Assembly (NCBI RefSeq): GCF_020536995.1
Contig: NC_068358.1
Span: 45,894,585-45,958,584 of the forward strand
From: Dreissena polymorpha
Lineage: Eukaryota > Mollusca > Bivalvia > Myida > Dreissenidae
Reading direction: 5' to 3'
DNA: 64,000 nt
The position numbers and the translations under genes were made by a program. The notes under the pieces are model-generated. The model did not search any database. It was not told the origin of the DNA and saw only the letters and a program-made list of their open reading frames with translations. Below, piece after piece: positions 50,109 to 56,100 of the stretch. Positions within the stretch are counted from its first letter, which is position 1, and every line of letters starts with the position of its first letter.

Positions 50109-53100
50109 TATCATCATAATCGTCTTAATCATCATCACCATCCTGATACTTATAATCTGACTGATTTCAGGGTGGGACCATCAAATGGCTCACGAAAAAA
50201 TTGCGTATCGCCATGGCGGAGACCAGCAAGGAAATGCGCATAACCGAAGAACTGTCTCAGCATGTACGTTGAACATTGTCACAGTATTATCTTAATATTA
50301 TCATTGTGCAGACTGTTATTAAAGAGGTGTCATGTTCTTACTATAAAGTTCTCCATGTTGGGACGGCGTTTCACGTTTAAGACCCATGTCCGTGGCTCAA
50401 AGGTAAAAGTCACACTCAAGGGTCAAAAGTCAAGTTAGTCAAACACATCTCGACCGGATTGTAACTCCATCGTTCATTACGCAATTAAAAATAACTTGCC
50501 TAAAATTTTCGCACGTGTAAATAGCGTGTCGAATTATTCATGTCTCTGTCTCAGAGGTCACGGTCAAACTTAGAGGTGAACAGTCAATTAATGAAGGATA
50601 AAACTTGTTCAGACTGCAGCTCATCGGATAATTTCATAATTACCCCAAATGTTCACGGTCTGATAAAACGAGTTGCGTGCAATGCATGTGTCCCAGCTCA
50701 GTTGTTAAAATCATGCTTTAAGGTCAACTCTTAAAATGCTGGCCAAACACAGCTTGTAAATATATTAGATTCAGCATGCAACTGTTTGTTAACCCATTTA
50801 TGCCTAGTGTCTAGAAAAAAAGGCCTTGGCAAACAGCGTAGACCCAGATGAGACGCCGCATGATGCGGCGTCTCATCAGGGTCTGCGCTTTTTGCTTAAA
50901 GGAATTTCTGCAAGAAATATTCTAAATATAGAAATGAATATACTTGACATCCCTAATTTTGGAAATAAATTGATCGAATTTAGAAGGATGGGAGAGTTCA
51001 CTAGGCATAAATGGGTTAAATACACGCCTCACTTGTTCACTGTGTCGCTTCTGTTGAGTGAAATGACCCTGTCTTGCGCGACAAGCTAATGGTCATGCTC
51101 TGATGTTTACTGCATAACAAAATGAACGACATTCTTGGCAAAGGGCTCGATAGCCAATACGAACCTATTTGTTTAATATAACGCTATTAAGTATTTCAAT
51201 AATCCTATTTTAAAATAGAAATTGCTTAAGCTTACGCTCCGTAAAATGTTAGAAACGTTATCAAAGATGTGCTAAGCAAAACATATAAATACGAAAAGTG
51301 CAGATTATAGTGTGCCTAACATGTAATGTTATTTCCCCTGATTTGTTTATGTCGTCATTAGGTGTTTGATCACATGTGTAAGGCTATTGAGGACATCGTG
51401 GGATACACTACAGGTCAATATCGTATTAAGGTAAGATATGTAGTCCATTTGAATCCCAACCAAGTATGTACTAAAATTATATAAAAATTCTGAAGTCCAG
51501 TTGAATATCCACTCATATAAAACATACAATTAAACTTTTAGACTTTTATATAATTTTACTCATATAAAAACAACGTGAACTTTACAAAAAATAACTTAAT
51601 TCAATGGTAGTGTATGTCATATATACAATGACACAGCAATTTGTATTCGATTGCTATTTTGTACATCTGCAATATCGCAACATTTCTCTACAGAACCACT
51701 CTAAAATGTCTGTGAATTTCAATGTAGAGCTTCAGTTTTAGCTCTGAACTGCGTTGCATCTTCAAAACCACTGTAATGTGCGTATAGTTTTATGCAAGTC
51801 GCTCAGAACTGCATTGTCTTAACAAATGTACTGTAATAATCTCCCGAATTTCTATATGACGTGTATGCGATATTACTGCACTGAATTGCTTCGAAATCGG
51901 TAACGTTTCTGTACTGACTATATGAGTCGCGTTCTGAGAAAACTGGGCATAACGCATGTGCGTAAAGTGTCGTCCCAGATTAGCCTGTGCAGTCCGCACA
52001 GGCTAACCAGGGACGACACTTCCCGCCCAAATGGGATTTTTGCTAAGAAGAGACTTCTTTTAAACGAAAAATGTCATAAAAGCGGAAAGTGTCGTCCCTG
52101 ATTAACCTGTGCGGACTGCACAGGCTAATCTGGGACGACACTTAACGCACATGCATTATGCCCAGTTTTCTCAGAACGCGACTCAAATACACTGTGATGC
52201 TGAAATAAAACCACAATACTCTACTAGTATGCCTTAAACATCTATATTATGTCTTCATGATATCTCCAGAACAAAATATACCAAATAGACGATGCAGTTG
52301 TACGACCGAGGCTTGTGCGAAGTGCTACTACCACGAAGCTTGATAGTTTCTCGCTGTATTACGAGACGCTCGTGATGAAGTAAGTATTGTGTAACGAGAT
52401 TTTAGTGATGAATTAAGTATTGTGTAACGAGAGTTTAGCGATGAAGTAGGTATTGTGTAACGAGAGTTTAGTGATGAGGAAAGTATTGCGTAACGTGTTA
52501 TTAGTGATGAAGTAAGTATTGTGTAACGAGAGTTTAGTGATGAGGTAGGTATTGTGTAACGAGAGTTTAGTGATGAGGAAAGTATTGCGTAACGTGTTAT
52601 TAGTGATGAAGTAAGTATTGTGTTACGAGAGTTTAGTGATTGAGTAAGCATTATTTAACGAGAGTCTAGTGATGAAATAAGTATTGTGTAACAAGAGTTA
52701 AGAAATAAAGTAAGCATAGTGTAACGATAGTGTAGTGGTGAGGTAAGTATTGTGTCACGAAAGATAAGTGATGAAGTAAGTATTGTGTAAAGAGACGCTA
52801 GCGATGAAGTAAGTATGCTGTAACGAGAGTTTAGTGATGAAGTAAGTATTGTGTAACGAGAGTTAAGTGATGCAGTAAGCATTGTGTAACGAGAGTTTAG
52901 TGATGAAGTTAATATTGTGTATCGAGAGTAAAGTGAAGATGTACGTATTGTGTAACGCGAGTTAAGCGATGAAATAAGTAGTTAGCAACGAAAGTTAAGT
53001 GGTGAAGAAAAAAGTGTGTAGCACGAGTTAAATATTGAAATAAGTATTGTGTAACGAAAGTTTAGTGAGGAAATAAGTTTTGTTTAACGAGAATTAGTGA

Positions 53101-56100
53101 TGAAGTAAGTATTGTGTAACGGGAGTTTAGTGATGAAGTAAGTATTGTGTAACGAAAGTTTGGTGTGAAGTAAGTATTATGAGGACGATTATTTAACATA
53201 GCGTGCTGGTCGTTCTCACTATTACGAGTACCGATAGTAAGTGATGAAGCGAGTATCATCGTGTGAAGATGCAGGATGAGTATTTGAAATACCGCATGCT
53301 GGAAAATTCAAAGGGGGCGGGGTGGGAGGGGGCGGGTTTAGAGGGGTGGGGGCGAGGCGCACGGGTCGCTTTCACTGCCTCCGACACACATGTATTAGTT
53401 TGATTGCAACGATTGTCGAAAATTGTGTCAAAACTTAATAGGTAGTAAATAATCATACAAATAATACATCTGTAACAGTATACATATGGTATGATATATT
53501 TTAGAGAACACTACAAGAATCTGCAGTTGAGTGGAGCCAAACTGCCGCGAGTGAAGACAGCAATGTAAGTTACCATGGTATCAACTTTACGAAAAATAAA
53601 TCAATTAACTGTCATTCAATTCTGAGAAACACTTGCAGGTTATCAAATTCATACGTCTTACCGGAAGCTAAAGGACTACACAAATTAAAACCTATGCACA
53701 AAATATATGAAACTGCGATGACTGAAAATTTCATTTGCGAATCAATGAATTATCACGCACCGATTTAAATTGACACACGAACTAAAAGTAAAAGAAAAAC
53801 ACATAAACATTGTATAACATGAGCTGTAAGTGAAAATAACATTATATTGAATATATTTAACAATTACAAAACTGCAAATCGTTCGCAGTAATTGTCAAAA
53901 ACTCTAAATAGTGTTATTTCATTTGTGCCGTGAAACGGTTTTCTGGAAAAACGGGGCTTAATGTATGTGCGAAAAGTGTCGTCACAGATAAGCCTGTGCA
54001 GTACACACATGCTTGTCAGGGACGATACTTTCCGCGCTAATGTTATTTTTCGGTTTAAGGAAGAATCTTCTAAGCGAAAATGTAATTTATTCGGAAGTGT
54101 CGTCCCTGATGAGCCTGTGTGGACTGCACCGGCGCATCTGAGACGACACTTTACGCATACGCATTAAGCCCGGCTTTTCAATAGCGAGGCCGATTTGTGT
54201 TACAGCCGTCACTTGGACAGCGAAATTGCCCTGGATAAGCTTGCACACAGCTCATCGGAGTCAGGGTCCTCTGAAAATCTGCGTAAGTCGCCCGTTTTCT
54301 TATATCGTATGGCACATGTTCATTTCAAATATAGGATTCGATTTTCGTTGGAGCGTTAATGTTACGAACCAGTATGTATTGCTAGTGTATGGTAAAAGCA
54401 TATTAATAATTTCAGTAATCATCCGTATGTTATCAGTAACATATTGATAAAAATGTACATTTTATTATATTGCGTTGCTCAAAATAAAATCGACACTACA
54501 AACTTGTCTGAATACATTATTGTTAAAAACAATTAATATTAACGTCTCTGTCCATCGAAAGTAGTTTTAGCCGCGTCGTACGAAAAAAGTCGCGAGGACA
54601 TGTACGAACGGTCTAGCTCCCGACACGCTTCTGCATCTGAACATTCCGATGAGGATTAGTTATATCCTCTTTTAAGACCACAAAACCTCGCGTGATATCA
54701 TAGAGGACATGGCAGCCACTGACCCGAACGATTGAATTCGCATGTAAAATGATGCCCAGTTTCGCACGACGTGGCTAAATCATTGCATTCTAGAATAGCC
54801 TGATTGCCTATACAAATCGCGTGTATAAAACGATGTATTGAATATTTGCCAAATCTTCATTTTGCGACATATAGTAATGCGTATTTTTTATATTCTTGTC
54901 AGAGAGATACTCGTCAAAATCAGCACAAACGTTTGTGAGTTGTTTTAAAGAATTTGTGGACTGGGGAATTAAATCTATTTCAGACGAGACCGTCGTAAGA
55001 CGAGAACAAGAGATGCAAGAGGAGAACAGGCGACACGGGGTCGACAACTTACAATTCTTTTCGACGACGCTCGATTCCGTTCGGAACGTAAGTTTTTTTC
55101 TCCTAAGTACTGCTCTTAGTGCAATACCTCATCAAGCGCTGGTTTTACACATGGAAGATACCGTGTTATGACTTTAAAGTTGATTTTATAAAACATTTAA
55201 AGAAATTAAACGCTGCGTATATTATTGTGCTGTTTTTTATGGCGAATTTGTTTTTAAGTTGTCGAATATCACTTCATTTTTAAAATCTTTCTTCTCTGAT
55301 ATCATATTTTGTTACATAACACATTACTACCGTCTGTGAGCGGGTAGATCCTGTAAACAAATTAGAAACCTTAAACAAAGTTAAGTTTTTGCGATAACCA
55401 ATTGACAATAGTGCAGTGTCCGGCGGAAAAACATTCAATGACAGGCGGACATCTATTATAAAACACAAACTATTTTCCCCAACCATTTTAGTTAATTATA
55501 ATAAGAGACGTCAAATGTAGCGAAAATTGATCACAAAACTAATAGCTATTTCACTTTAGTTAGCAAAACTTATCGAAAACCAAACCTGGAATATCAAACA
55601 ATAACAACAACAAAGTTAAGGTCGGCACAACAATAACGGAAGGCCCGGATAATGGAAACAAACAATCCTTAAAACGAATAGATATCAATACTGGCTGTAA
55701 GAAAAACTGCTCACGAATGGCGAACATGATCTATGATCATGTTATGAAAAGAAAAAAGTGTTATTTTTTATGTTATGTTTACATTCAACACATGAAAAGA
55801 TGGCCTTATTATATTTGGTAAACCGAAAGTTCTTTCGCCATGTTTTTGTTACTTTTTTATTTTACTTATTCGCGCCGTCGTGTGTAAGATGCTACAGGTG
55901 TTATGATAATGGCGTTTAAGAGAGTAATGTAGCAAAATTTGCTTCAGGTATAATGATAATGGCGTTTTATAGAGATATGAGGCAATATTTGCTACTTCGT
56001 TTCGTTATCATTATATGAATATTTTTGCAATATACAGTATTTTGTTGTTGTTTGCAAGATATGTTCGTCATTTTTTTTCCTTGATTGCATCCTTTAAAGA

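Noticed and set aside
49691-50160. Plus-strand frames rich in Ile, Ser and Asn
   Set aside because: They are the end of NHE exon 14 running on into the AAT/ATC microsatellite.
52360-53180. Regular 33-bp array as a CRISPR-like array
   Set aside because: There are no variable spacers and no cas genes, and the setting is a eukaryotic intron; it is a plain minisatellite.
52328-53259. Minus-strand frames with repeated RYTILTSSLNS
   Set aside because: They are the 33-bp minisatellite read backwards; 33 is divisible by three, so the array stays open by chance.
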